DNA of 64,000 bases from Monarcha castaneiventris obscurior (Eukaryota > Chordata > Aves > Passeriformes > Monarchidae). A program made the translations under genes and the position numbers. The stretch's first letter is position 1. Each line of letters starts with the position of its first letter. The notes under the pieces are model-generated. The model was not told the DNA's origin, did not search any database, and saw only the letters and a program-made list of their open reading frames with translations. Positions 41,880-54,381 of this stretch are shown in pieces. The stretch is taken from the NCBI GenBank assembly GCA_026261815.1, contig JAMPIT010000434.1, positions 12,769,001 to 12,833,000 of the forward strand, read 5' to 3'.

Positions 41880-43160
41880 CGGGCACAACGGGGTTTCCCT
41901 ATCACCGACCACACCTCGGCCAGCCGCGGGCCGCCCCGTTGAAGCGCCCAGAGCCGTGAGCACCCGCCGGAGGCTGTACTGGAGCCCCGGGTGCCAGGCT
42001 GCTAAGGCCCAGAGCACGGCACGGTGGAACACTTATCTGCTACGCTCTACCAGTGTCCATGCCAGTACCCGGCCCCCGGGCCGGGCAGTTTCCCCACCTC
42101 GCTGCTCCCGGCGCCAGCAGCCGTCCCGCTCCGGCGGTGACCGCTACACGTGGGGACAGTCCGGCCGCCGGGGGAGAGCCCGGAGCCCGCGGCGCCTCCC
42201 CGCCAGACCCGCCGCCAGCGACCCACCGCGTGCTGGGACAGCCCGGCCGCCGCACCCAGCCCGGAGCCGCGCTCCCGGCTCCGCACCGCGGCCCGGCCGC
42301 TGCCCGCTGCCCCAGGACCCAGCCCCGCACAGCAGCAACCCGGCGGCCCCGGGCTGAGCGGCGGGCCCGGGCCTGAACCCACGGGGCGGCTCCGGCGGCG
42401 GAGCTCCGGACGGCGGCGGCCGGGCTGGGGCCGGGGCGGGACGCGGCCTGGCTCCCTCTCGGCCTCCCGCAGCGGCGGCTCCGACTGCCCCCGCCGCAGC
42501 CCCGAGAGCGGCCCCCCACTCGCTCCCGTGGACCGCCGGGCCCGCTCATCCCCGCCGGCAGCGCCCTAAGCCCGGGACTGCCCAGCGGCCGCGGCCCCGC
42601 CGGTCGCCCCGGCCCCAGCCCCGCCGCCGCCCGGGTCCCGTCCGGCGGGGCCGCCCCAGCTGTCAAACCGCGGTCGCCAGCAGGTCGAGCCATGCCAGGC
42701 CGATGCCGGTCCCGCGCCCTTACCGCGCGGCCTGCCCGCTCCGCTCCGTCCCGTCGGCAGCCGGGCCCGTCTGTCGGCGGCGCCGCGTCACGCCGCGGGG
42801 CGCCCGGAGCGCCCGCCCCGGAGCCGGGCCCGGCCCAGGCAGGGGCGGCCGGGGCGGCCGGCGGGGCCGCTTGTTTACGCCGCGCAGCTGTCAGCGCCGC
42901 CCGGCCCCGCCCCGACGGCCGAGCCACCGGCCCCGCGCGGCTCCCTCGGCACGGCCCGGCCCGGCCCGGCCGCCGCTCTGCCGGGCGCCGCCGGATGCCG
43001 TCACCGCCGCCCGCCCCTCCCGTCCCGTTCTGCAGCGCCGGGTCCGGCACGGACCCCCGGCAACCCCTCCGCGCCGCCTGCCCGGGGCACCGCCAGAATC
43101 GGGGCCGTTCCCTCTCGCCAGTCCCGGGCACGGCCCGGGGCTCTGCACGGCCTCTCCTGC
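41880..43160 (-). promoter_or_regulatory. FURIN CpG-island promoter and candidate non-coding exon
   Basis: A 1.3-kb block of extreme CpG density on the 5' side of FURIN. On the minus strand a good donor GTAAGG lies at 42723-42718, which would end a non-coding first exon upstream of 42724 and splice to the acceptor at 40818. Family knowledge: mammalian FURIN uses several alternative non-coding first exons. The 405-codon minus-strand open frame across the island is Arg/Gly/Ala-rich and reflects composition. Confidence 0.55.
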
Positions 43161-46100
43161 AGCCGAGCATGGGGCTGCCCTTGGCACCCGGGGGTACCTG
43201 TGCCAGCCCAGGCGGGAAACCGCGATCTGCCCTGGGAGAGCCGTGAGCCCCCGCCATGGGCCCGCGGCACTGACCAGGGGTGTAAGGGTGCCTGCAGCGA
43301 AGGGCACGCAGAAGACGCCCCGTCCCCCACCTGGTGCAGCAAGTGGTGCGTTATGCTGCGACATGCGGCTGGCAGGACATGAGCCCCGCCAGATTAGCCT
43401 GCTCCAGCCCCGGCAGACCCCGGAGCCGGGAGCTCCCCAGCCGGGCTGCGAGAATAGCACTTCCCATGAGGTCCATCTCGTGGGGCTGTAACCCCAGGTC
43501 GGTGTGCAGCAGCCTGACAGAGAAACTGTCTGGAAAGGAGCAACAGAAGGAAAATTTATCAGCCCGGTTTCAGGAGAGAGATTTCCACCAAGGAGAAAAG
43601 GTGAGAAGTGAAACACAGCTTCAGTCATTTGTAAAGAACAACCCGCTGTGGGCACGGGACCGTGTCATTAGCAACACAAACGCAGCAGAACCCAAAGTGA
43701 CCTGAACCCAAACTGACCTGAATTCTCCACACCTGCGACGGGTCTGGCAGCCCCGGGCAGGAGCAGGTCCTAGTGCTCCTTACAGAGAAAAGGAAGTCAC
43801 TCAGATACCATGATCGAGATCGTGAAGTATTAGCAATCGCACAGGAAACAGTCACCTTGGTAACCGAGATGCTGAGAACAGCCGAGAAAATCTAGCACAG
43901 GGCAGGTTGCTGTGCAAAACTGGGTTAGTTCTGCAGGGCAGCACCCTGGCCGCAGGTGTTCAGGCTGGGCTGACCCTGGCACCCTGGGGCTGTGGTGTCC
44001 CTGGCCCACCTTCAGGGCCACAGTCCTGCCAGGGGGTAGAAGGCACCCACCAGCCAGGCAGCACTCACCCCAGTGTCACTGCAGCATGCTCAGGAGTCGT
44101 CCCTGCAGCTGGCAAGCCCAGGCCGACCCTCGGGGGCACAGGGAACTGGCTGTGCCCCGTGGGATTATATGGAGGATACACGGACAGGGGCAGGTCCGGA
44201 GCTGAAGTCCAGACAGATGGTAGGAGGGAGGGTGGGAGGTGGGCTGCCTGCCCCACCCAAGCACCTTATCGCTGGATAAGCGCCTCCTTCGGGCGCTGGC
44301 AGCCGTGCCTAGGCAGGTGAGGAGCTGCTGCACCTGGCCCTGTGACATGCGGTGCTGAGGAGAGGAGCTGACAAAGGGCCCTTGTCAGCACGGGCTTATC
44401 GCGGTGCTGCGAGGCAGGCAGGCAGGAAGTACCGCGCTCTTACGTAAACCACTGGCCTGGGACCCGCACTGACCCCACAGCTCTGCCAAAGAAAACACCT
44501 GGGTCGGGAAGCGCCTGGCTGCAGGTGGCACAACGCCACGGACAGGGAGGAGACCCGCGGTCCCAGCAGCCCCCTGGGGCCCCGCTGCAGAAAGAGACAG
44601 AGTGGGGGCACCAGCATGGATCTGAGCAGCTGCTGTGCCCCGCTCTCCTCAGAGGGCTACCAGGCACCCCTCTTCCCCCCAGCCACGGTGCAGCAAGGGG
44701 GTGAAGCAGCTACTGCAGCACATCTGCCAGGATAACGAACCCTCCTCTCAGACTTGGGGACCATGGCTCAGAGGCACCAGCGCACCACAGGAGACAGCAG
44801 GAGCAGCTGCTCCGTGTGGCAGTGCCCAGCAAACTGGCAGCACTACTGCCAGCCAGCCATGCTGTCCCATCCTGCAAGGTCTGCTCTGCCAGGATCCCCT
44901 GGGGCTCTCACTACAGCCACAGGGGCCAAACTGCTCACCGGGGCTGGGAGAGAGCCCCCCACACTCCACTGAGCACACTCTGTGGTGTGGCTTGGCTGCA
45001 CACACAATCAATAGAAACCCACTTCATGGAAAAATCATGTCCATTTTTAGCTTTCAGGTTGCAGGGATGGCACAAGCCCAACAGTGATACAACTGCCCAT
45101 CTGCCCAAGCTCCCTGGGAGGCAGAGCAGCACAGAGCTGCACCCCAGCCTGGGGGACCTGCAGGATTGAAGGTGAAAGCAGCCAGTGAGTGGGCAACAGC
45201 AGAGGAAGGGCAGAGAGCCCACCCAGAGAAACCAGCAGAGAAAACCAAGTGACAGGCAGCAACGGCAGGCAGAAACATCTGGACGGACCAAATCAATACC
45301 TGAAGGTTTACCCAGCACAGAGCAGCCTGCCCCCATGCCAGCAGAGGTGAGCCCACAGCCCCTCTGCTGTGCTGTCCAGCCCTCTCCCTGCACGCATCCT
45401 CACACTCTCCCGAAGCTGAGGCTGCAGTCCCTTTCCCTGGAGTCTCTCCAGCCCGCCTCCTCTCCTCCACACTGGATACTACCAGCAGGCCCTTTGGTGC
45501 CCAGGGAGCTGGGACTGCTGTGGCCCAGGCAGGATCTGTGCTCCACAGGGTCCTGCTGGCTCCAGAGGCTCTCTTAATCTCTGGCTCCCAGACACAACGT
45601 CTCACTGTAGCCACATGCAGGGACGTGAGCTCAGCCCAAACACCCTGACCTTGTCCTGCAGTACAGCTGCAGAGACAAACAGCAGCTACTCAGGGTGGGT
45701 TCTGTAACTATCTTCCTTAGGCTTTGTCAGCAGCAGTTGTGATGCTGCCAACGTCTAGATGCACAGCCTAGTCTGGCTCTGCCCCTGCTCTGGGCTGCAG
45801 GATGTGCCCTTCCATCACCTGTCCTGTGACAGCACCCCGTCACCACCTGCTGTGCCAGTGCAGGGATATCCTTGCCCAGCCCAAGTCCATAAGGTGCCTG
45901 TGGCACTTGGGGGGCTCCACACAAGTGACACGCACAGGAACACAAGCACACACGTGCAGGGAACACCAGGCTGGGAGCCCACCTGCAGCCCAGCAGTACG
46001 AATGCCGTGTGCCCATGGGCTTTGGAGGGCTGGGGAGGGGGTGCTTGCAGGCACGGACACACAAACCCAGCCCAAAGACCAGCAGGTGCGGCTGGCACAG

Positions 46101-47640
46101 CACTGAGGGGCAGACTGGCCCATGCTCCAGGCTCTCTCATGGAGTGGCTGCCAGCCTTCCATGGCCTCACACCACCCCAGGAAGGGGGGTTCAGCCCCAC
46201 AAAGTGCCTCCCCCCCTGCCGCAGCCTAGCTGCCAACTGCTGTAGGGCCAAGATGTTGGCTGGTGTGGCTTTCCCCACAGCCAAGATGTGCAGGGGAAAG
46301 GGAACATGGGGCAAAGAGACATCACAGTGAAGGGCATCTTACTGCCATGGCCTCCAGCACCTGCAGCCACAGAACTGAAGGCATTTCCCTGTTTGTCCAG
46401 GTCTTTAGTTTTGCTTCACCTGAATGGGACAGTATCTGCTTTGTGTGCAATCCCCAAGCTTCCCCTTAGCTATTTGGCCAACTGCTTCTCCAAGCCCTGT
46501 TAAAGTTTACTCCTTGCCATGTGGCACAGGACTCACCAGGTGAGAACACACTGTGACAACTCTCACATTAACAACATAAACACAGAGTGGGTGCTCTGGT
46601 TGTCATCTGGACTCAAAGGCCAGAAGCACACCAACAAGCACACAGATCCGCTCTTGCTTGTTCCTGGCGGAGGCTGTAGGTGCTGTAGGATTATAAAGGC
46701 ACCGATGCCTCAGTTGCTCAGGCAAACTACCAGCTTCAGGGCATCAAGGGAGCCCTGCAAACCCTGTCCCATGAAGGGACACACTGAAGCAGGAGAGCCC
46801 TGGACAGAGCCCCCATTTCTGCCTGTGGCAGAAATGGGTCTGCATGGAGGGTGCTGCAGGGAGACCTTTCCCCAGAGCTAGAGCAGGGACTGAGTTGGGA
46901 TGCCAGGCACAGCCAGCTGGTGCTGCAAGGGGCTGGGCCCACCTGCCACCACACCTGGGGCAGCCACTCCTGCCTGCAGCTTGGCCAGAATGTGGTCACC
47001 CAACTGGATCTACCCAGCCCTGGCATCTCTGTAGGCCAAGGAGAGTCCCCCAGGAGAGAACCAACCTCCGTGGTGGCCTTGGAACCTCTGCAGCCACTTC
47101 TGGGACCACACCAGGGCGGTACTGCTGCCAAGAATTTGGTCTGCTCTCCCCTAGACTGGCTGCAGGAGATGCTGCCAGAGGGACATCTCCCAGCCCAGAC
47201 CAAGGTCACTAAAAGAAAAACACTTCCCTGCATTTCCTTAGGGATCGTGCTCCAGTGCTGACCCACCAACTGGAAAAGCACATGTGCATTGAGCTTTCCT
47301 GGCTGTCAGTGCTGGCCTCACCCTACATGGCCTCTGCCACACAAGCACGAGAGCACCCACTCCACTACTGCCAGTGCACTGTTAAAGCATGGCTCTGCCC
47401 CTCTGCTTCCTAAATTTCCCTGCCAGCAAGCAGATTTCATGGGAGATAAAACCTCTTCCTTTCTTCGTAGAAGCCGGAAGAACGTAGCAGGTAGAAGGTG
47501 GCAGATGTGGCCATAGTGGCTTGTGACAGTTTTACCCAACTTAAGAGAAACGATTCTCTTCTGCGGCAGGATGCACGCACAGGGACACCCCGCACCAGCC
47601 ACTCGCTCCGACACCGTGAAACCTCACACTTCGTGGAAGC
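43161..47640. other. FURIN-MFAP1 intergenic region
   Basis: About 4.5 kb with no recognised gene on either strand. I looked for BLM (next to FURIN in human) and for WDR76 (head-to-head with MFAP1 in human) and saw neither. It contains a possible regulatory cluster at 44265-44447. Confidence 0.55.
44265..44447. promoter_or_regulatory. Candidate GATA/D-box element
   Basis: An inverted repeat of GATA sites, CTTATC-GCTG-GATAAG, occupies 44265-44280; another CTTATC lies at 44395-44400; and the palindrome TTACGTAA (PAR-bZIP/NFIL3 D-box) is at 44440-44447. They lie between the divergent FURIN and MFAP1 promoters. Mammalian FURIN is known to respond to GATA factors in blood lineages, so an enhancer is plausible but unproven. 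Confidence 0.4.
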
Positions 47641-48805
47641 TGAGACATGCTGACACAGGCAGCACCCGGCTGCTTACGGAAAACCCGCTACGAAGCAGCC
47701 GTGGCCGCAGCTTTCCCCACAGACACGTCACCACAGCCACCGGGGTTCCCCGGAGCTCCGGCAGCCAGCCCCGCTCTGCAGCACGGAGGAGGGCCCTGCC
47801 TCACCGGCAGCAGCCACCGCCTCCCGGCGCTGGCCGGGCCGAGGGCTCTGGGGGACACGGCTGAGCGGCAGCTATCTGTCCTTGCTGCCCGGGAGGCGGG
47901 GAGCCAGGCACCAGCACTGGGGCTTGCTGGGGCTGGCTGGCAGCGAGCAGAGCAGCAAGACTGGGGCCAGGGCTGGCTCCGGCTGTTGGGAGCAAAGCGG
48001 GACGGCCTGTTCTGCCGCGCTGCAGGGAGGAACTGCCCGGCTTTAGCAGCAGCCACGGCCACCGAGCCCCCGCTCTGCCCCGAGCTGGCAGCGGGCACAG
48101 CACAGACACACCAGCCCTACTGTGCACCAAGCCAGCAGCGCTTTTCCCAGGCTTTGCCGGGGAAATTCGGCACAGGAATTTGCCAGACGCCGGACGTTTC
48201 CCACGGCTCAGCGAGTTACGGGTGGCCCTGAGCCCTCGGTGTTCCAGCAGTGGCCGGCTCAGACCCAGCCCCGCACGGAGCACTCCCTGCCGGAGAGGCT
48301 GGGCGGCAGCGGGGACGGCCGGGCCTGCAGAGTCCCGGCGCCGTTCGGACACGGCCGGAGCCGCCAGGCGAGCCGCGCCCCGGGCGAGCAGCAGAGTCCT
48401 GTCGCGGCGCTGCCCGGGGCCCGCCGTCCGATGGCCGCTCGCCCTCAGGCCCCGTGGATGGTGGAAACCCCGCACCGTGCGGGAGGGAACGGAACCTCTC
48501 CCGGCCGAAGGCGGATGCCGAAACGACCGGGGACTCCCCCTGCCGCCCAGCCCTAGGGTCCGGCGCATCCCGGGCCGGGCCGAAACGCAGGCCCAGGGGC
48601 AGAGCTAAGGGCAGAGGCGGAGGCACAGTCCCAGTCCCAGTCCCCTCGGCAGTGACCCGGGCCGAGCGTCACTTCCGCCCCCGGCACGGTCCCGGTCGCG
48701 GCGGAAGCGACAGAGGTTCCGGTTCCGGCTCGGGTGAGCGCTCGAGCCGCCGTTGTCAGCGGCACCGCTCGGCCCGGCCCGGCCCGGCCGCCCCCCGCCG
48801 CCACC
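47641..48805 (+). promoter_or_regulatory. MFAP1 CpG-island promoter
   Basis: CpG-dense DNA up to the MFAP1 ATG. ETS-type cores cluster in the last 150 bp (CACTTCCG at 48670, GCGGAAGCG near 48700, GGTTCCGG near 48715), as in many TATA-less housekeeping promoters. Long minus-strand open frames (for example 47801-48568) look like composition artefacts. Confidence 0.6.
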
Positions 48806-51800
48806 ATGTCGGTCCCCAGCGCCCTCATGAAGCAGCCGCCGATCCAGTCCACGGCGGGCGCCGTGCCCGTCCGCAACGAGAAGGGTGAGCTGGGGGGCCG
48901 GGGCTCAGCGGGGAGGCCGGAGGGGCGCAGGGCCGGGGCTGGGACCGGGGCGGCGGGGGCGCGGGGCCCAGACCCCCGGTGACGGCCCCGCGCCCGCAGG
49001 CGAGCTGTCCATGGAGAAGGTGAAGGTGAAGCGGTACGTGTCGGGCAAGCGGCCTGACTACGCGCCCATGGAGTCCTCGGAGGAGGAGGACGAGGAGTTC
49101 CAATTCATCAAGAAGGCGAAGGAGCAAGAGGTCGAGCCCGAGGAACAGGAGGAGGAACTGGCCAACGACCCCCGGCTCCGGCGCCTCCAGAACCGCATCG
49201 CCGAGGACGTGGAGGAGCGGTGAGTGCTGGGAGCTGAGCTGAGCTCCCTTTGCCTGTCTGGGGCTGGGGGACTGGGACTGTGCTCTGCTACGCTACAGGG
49301 AGAAACTGCACAGGGCAGGAGCTGGGAACATTGTCCAGGCAGTGCAGGAGAGTCTGTGACTTCTCCTGTCCACACTGCACTGTGCCTTGGGCTGCTTTCC
49401 AACCAGGAGCCAGCCAGGCACAGCTCATGTCCGGATGGGTTTGGGTGGATGATAGCAAAAACACGCTCCAAAACTGAAATAAGTGCAGCGTGCTGAGGTT
49501 CAGGGTAGTGAAGGAGGGATGGTGTCTCATGAAATGTACTCTGGGCAGTGACCACTGAGTGCTGTTTGCCTCCCAGAGCTGCTGGTGGTTTTGTTTCCAG
49601 TGACAAGGAGTCTTCTCACTGAGAACTCCATTCTTACTTGGAGTATGGACAGGGAAGAGCTGCCAGTGCCCAGCCACAGCACCCTCCTGGGAGAGAACAT
49701 AGCAGTTTCGGCCCTGTTTGTCAGTCCCAGTGCTTACCATGGCCTTGCTAGAAGCAATTTGTGAGGAGTCACCTTCTGTAGCCTCCTTATGTTCCAAGTG
49801 CCATGGGTTAACTGGGGTCTCTTGCAGGCTGGCACGACACCGCAAAATCGTGGAACCTGAAGTGGTTGGAGAAAGCGATTCAGAAGTGGAGGGAGGAGAA
49901 GCTTGGCGCCTGGAGCGGGAGGACACCAGTGAAGAGGAAGAGGAAGAGATTGATGATGAGGTGCGTTTGCAGAGCCGGATAATGGGCCTAGGAAAGCTGG
50001 AAGGGCACAGGCTGGAACTGACCTTAGCATGGATATGTGGGCTGTCTAATGTATCTGGACAAGTGTCACACCTGGCCATGACTTAACTGGTGGGTCACCA
50101 TCCTCTGGCATGGGACAGGACACTGGGGGAGGCCACCCCACGTCCAGAGAGGCAGGTGTATCTTCACAAAAGCTAACACTCCAGACATCACCTGTGTTTG
50201 ACAGGAGAGAGAAAGGTAGCAGGGCTGGCCTCCGACTGCTCTGTGTTTGTCCCCATTAGGAGATTGAGCGTCGGCGCGGGATGATGCGTCAGCGAGCACA
50301 GGAGAGGAAAACTGAAGAGATGGAAGTGATGGAGTTGGAAGATGAGGGTCGGTCTGGAGAAGAGTCCGAGTCAGAGTCTGAGTATGAGGAGTACACAGAC
50401 AGCGAAGATGAAATGGAGCCACGTCTCAAACCGGTCTTTATCCGCAAGTAGGTGATGGAACTGTGCGGGCTGGCCCTGGGATGTGGGAGTCAGAAGCTGC
50501 GGGCCAAGCAGACCCTGCTGCCATGGTCTCTTTTCTCTGTGAGGAAGCCATTCACCTCCTTGGGGTGGGGCGGGATGGTCACAGCCTGGCAGGGCACAGC
50601 TAGGGAGCAAGGGGCAATCCCTGCACCCACAGCCCCATATCAGTTGCATTGGGCTGCTCTGGGATCAGGCTGTGGAGTGTGACTGGAGCCATTGGGTAAG
50701 GGCCAAATGGTAACAAAGGGACGTGCTAGCCCCCAGAAAGGGGAGAGCCCCAGGACTTGACCTGTCCTTGGAGAGGGCAATGGCTGAGAGCAGCTGCAGT
50801 GTGGGAGCCAGCGAGAGGCTGAGTGGCTTCACTGGCTCATGGAAGGGCTGAAGGCTCTTGTGGCCCTGCTTTCAGGAAGGACCGGATCACAGTTCAGGAG
50901 AGAGAAGCAGAAGCCCTGAAGCAGAAGGAGCTGGAGCAGGAGGCAAAGAGGATGGCAGAGGAGAGGCGCAAGTACACGCTTAAGGTGTGGAGGGGTGGGC
51001 TGGAGGCTGGGGGGGGCAGTCACTGCAGCAAGCTTAGCTTGGACCTCACTGCAGATCGTAGAAGAGGAAGCAAAGAAGGAGCTGGAGGAGAACAAGCGCT
51101 CACTGGCAGCACTGGATGCACTCGATACAGATGATGAGAACGATGAGGAGGAGTACGAGGCCTGGAAAGTCCGTGAGCTGAAGCGTATCAAGCGAGACCG
51201 CGAAGAACGAGAAGCGTGAGTATTGTCTGGTAGACATGAGGCTGATTGCCTACAGGCAGGTGAAGCACCTTTTCCTCAGGCTACCCTTTGGCAGCAGAGT
51301 CCCAGCTGGACCGAATGTCCAGAGCCCCTCCTGCCTGCCCCTGGGGTGCCCTTGCTCACCAGCAGTAAATGTGTAAACTCTCGGGCGGCAGCTGGTGAGA
51401 GCCTCTCTCCCAGGAGGTGCTGTGGGGACACAGGGTCTTAGGGGCTTCTCTTCCACCCAGCATGGAGAAGGAGAAGGCAGAGATCGAGCGCATGCGGAAC
51501 CTGACGGAGGAGGAGCGCCGGGCTGAGCTGCGGGCCAATGGCAAAGTCATCACCAACAAGGCAGTAAAGGGCAAATACAAATTCCTGCAGAAGTACTACC
51601 ACCGTGGTGCCTTCTTCATGGTGAGTGTGCTGAGGGCCAGGCATGGCTGCACTGGCTGCAGGTGTGAGACCGCGGGGCCACCTTTTCTCTCTGGGGAGCC
51701 TCCCCTCTCCCACGGTGCCCTGGGGCTGGGGGTGCCCCTGGGACAAGAGCCAACCTTCAGAGGCAGCTTTGGCTGAAGCTGACCCAGAGTGACCTCACCA

Positions 51801-52493
51801 GAGCATGTCAGGTTGGGGGTTCCCAGTTGAAATGGAGCTGAAGCTGCAGAGCTGTCCCTGTGCTGCTGTTTGGGCTGACAGACCCAGCCAGAACCAAGTC
51901 AGCTCTGCATTGGCCACTGGAGAAGCAGCCTGGGGAGCAATGCTCATGTCCTCCACTCCAGCAGGAGTTAGTTAATAGGGCTGCAAGTACTGTGGCAGCC
52001 GTGGCAGAGCAGCAATATGACCTTCAGGCAGTTTTCCCCCGCTGCTGCCAAGGCTTGCTGGAACTTTTTACGCTGAGCAGGTGTGTCCTTCTCTTGCAGG
52101 ATGAGGATGAGGAGGTGTACAAGAGGGACTTCAGTGCTCCGACCCTCGAGGACCACTTCAACAAGACCATCCTGCCCAAAGTCATGCAGGTGGGTGCGCT
52201 GGCAGAAGGTGCCCAGCTCATGTGCCAAGAGATGGGAGTTGTGGGCAGGGGGAAGCAGCAGGTCCTGCATCCCTCCTGAACAGCTGCTCACAAGTTCTTC
52301 TGCTCCCCAGGTCAAGAACTTTGGGCGCTCGGGGCGGACAAAGTACACGCACTTGGTGGACCAGGACACCACCTCCTTTGACTCAGCCTGGGGCCAGGAG
52401 AGTGCGCAGAACACCAAGTTCTTTAAGCAGAAGGCAGCAGGTGTGCGAGATGTCTTTGAGAGACCCTCAGCCAAGAAACGAAAAACGACCTAA
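48806..52493 (+). CDS. MFAP1: Microfibrillar-associated protein 1 (spliceosome B-complex factor)
   Basis: Nine exons give 440 aa (human 439): 48806-48884, 49000-49219, 49828-49960, 50260-50447, 50876-50984, 51055-51215, 51461-51620, 52100-52189, 52311-52493. The N-terminus [14 protein letters not shown] and [15 protein letters not shown], the Glu-rich central blocks ([27 protein letters not shown]), long charged helices ([23 protein letters not shown]) and the conserved C-terminus ([34 protein letters not shown], ending AKKRKTT) are diagnostic. Despite its name the protein is nuclear: with PRP38 and SNU23 it joins the spliceosome at B-complex formation. The C-terminal Lys/Arg run may be a nuclear localisation signal. 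It is convergent with HYPK. Confidence 0.98.
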
Positions 52494-52985
52494 GGGCACT
52501 GGCAGGAGGGTCTGGTGTGGCTGATGCTGGCAGAAGGGCACTGCTCTGCCAGAGCCTGGGCAGGGCCAGAAGGGACATGTTCCAGGACTCCTGTGGTGGC
52601 AAGGCCTTCTCCTGCCTGCACCACGCCTACCCCGATGCAGTGTCCCACTCCCCGTGCTGAGCACACCTGATGGGCTCCTTGCCCATGCACTGTGGAGGAT
52701 GATGGCCTGTGGTGCTGGCCATGCTGGTGGCCACACTATGTCCCAGCAATGGCCATCCTGGAGCTTTGGCACTGCCCAGCACATTGCAGCAGCACCCCTG
52801 GCTCCAGCACATCCACTTCTGGAGGAATTGCAGGACTTTTGCACCCATCTGGTCTACAACCCTTTGCTTGTACTGTCCCTGGTGTCAGTCTGGGCCCTGT
52901 TTGGGGGTGGTCAGTGGTGACCCCATCTCCTCACCCTGTTCCTGCAGGGCTTGGCTTTTCTACCTGTGTGGGGAGGGAGGGTTTG

Positions 52986-52991
52986 ATTAAA
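52986..52991 (+). terminator. MFAP1 polyadenylation signal ATTAAA
   Basis: ATTAAA about 490 bp after the MFAP1 stop codon, followed by T-rich and GT-rich sequence. No better hexamer lies nearer. Confidence 0.65.
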
Positions 52992-53372
52992 GATTTGATT
53001 TTCTTACACACTCTGGCCCCATTCTTCTTATAGATGTGGCCATCTGTTCTGTGCCTTGTGAGCCATGGTGAGCTGTGGCAGCACAGGAGGCACCAGCCCG
53101 GCAGGGCATGCATGAGCAGCCATCACCAGTGCTTCAGGCCTGTGCCTGTCCAGCCTGTGCTGCCCCGGGGGCAGAAATTAAAAGAGGGGAGAGCAGCATG
53201 TCTCGGTGCTCAGGCAGGTCCCTGTCCTGCTTCAGTCACAGGGGTGCCCAGCTGGCACTGCCAACACGATACCACGTGGCTGGGTTCCATTTGTGGGTAC
53301 CATGCACCCAGGGCCAGGGGCATGTGCTCAGCATTGCGTAGACCACAAAGACAGTCCAGTCCCACCAGTGCC

Positions 53373-53378
53373 TTTATT
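53373..53378 (-). terminator. HYPK polyadenylation signal AATAAA
   Basis: Canonical AATAAA on the minus strand, 45-50 bp past the HYPK stop codon, giving a very short 3'UTR. It faces the MFAP1 signal across about 380 bp, so the two transcripts converge without obvious overlap. Confidence 0.8.
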
Positions 53379-53422
53379 GGTATGGCAAGAGGCCCATGCC
53401 TGGCAGCCCGTGGCCACCCAGC

Positions 53423-54381
53423 TCAGTTGGTGAGGGTGATAAGAGCCTCCACCACGTTGCCCATGTGCTCGCGCAGGCTGCGCTCCGCTGCGGCCCGTGA
53501 TATTTCCATCTCCGTCATCTGCAGAAAAACAGCCACAGCCCCGTCCAGCAGCCACAGGGCCCACGGGCCGGGCGGGGGGCAGGGGGGGACACCCACCCGT
53601 GGGGACACCTCACCGGCCTCAGGGCAGGCATGCACCGGCCTCCTCCGTGGGTGCAGTTTCACACCCAAGATTCGGGACACGTTACAGCCTGTCTAGGGTC
53701 CCGCCCCTACTCACAATCAGCTCTAGGTCCTCCTTCTTGATGGTCACTTTTGCCAGTTCTTTCTCCCTACGACAAGAGACGGACAAACCTCCGGTGACCA
53801 ACATCCCCCGCTGGCCACTGCCCCGGTGCTCCCCCGGCCGTGCGGCGGGCAGGAGCGACCCCTCGCAGCAGTGTGGAATGTGTGCTGGAGGGGGCCGGGG
53901 AAGGGCCGGGATGTCAGACCGCCCAGCAGGTGCCTGGGTCGTGTCCCGAGTGGTGACGGGTTGCAAGACAGGCACTGCCCCGGAGCGAGCGCGGACGGTT
54001 ACCTCTCCTGCTTCGCTTTCTGCTCCCGGGACCTCCGGTCTCCGATCACCGACATAGCCTGCCGGAACGAGCGCGGTCACCCCGCTGCGCGGCACCGGGA
54101 CGGGCGTGCAGGCGCGGCGGTCAGCGCCCGGCTCGGCCCCGCTGCAGCCAGCGCCCGGCTTCCCACCCCGGCCCGGTCCCGTCCCGCCGCCGCACCGTCT
54201 CCAGGTTGGAGCTCTGGATCTCCTTCTCCTCCGCGTAGTCCGTGACGCGCTCCAGATCCGCCGCGCCGCTATCGTGCTTCCGCGGCTTCTCGGCGGCGCG
54301 GCCGCCCGCCCCATCGCTGCCGCCGCCGGAGCCGTTCGGCTCCGTCTCCAGCTCCAGCTCCACATCGCCCTCCGCCGCCAT
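53423..54381 (-). CDS. HYPK: Huntingtin-interacting protein K (NatA-associated chaperone)
   Basis: Four exons (54381-54196, 54058-54003, 53766-53715, 53518-53423) give 129 aa, the family length. The N-terminus is acidic (EGDVELELETE) with a Gly/Ser-rich insert. Invariant blocks follow: KHDSGAADLERVTDYAEEKE, SVIGDRRSREQKAKQE and the C-terminal UBA-like domain (MTEMEISRAAAERSLREHMG, ending ALITLTN). HYPK binds the NAA15/NAA10 N-terminal acetyltransferase on ribosomes and suppresses aggregation of polyglutamine huntingtin. In human it lies between SERINC4 and MFAP1 in the same relative orientation, as here. It is transcribed away from SERINC4 from a shared CpG island. Confidence 0.97.

Noticed and set aside
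42040..43257. A 405-codon Arg/Gly/Ala-rich minus-strand frame upstream of FURIN
   Set aside because: CpG islands lack stop codons by composition; no homology, and it spans a plausible non-coding FURIN exon donor.
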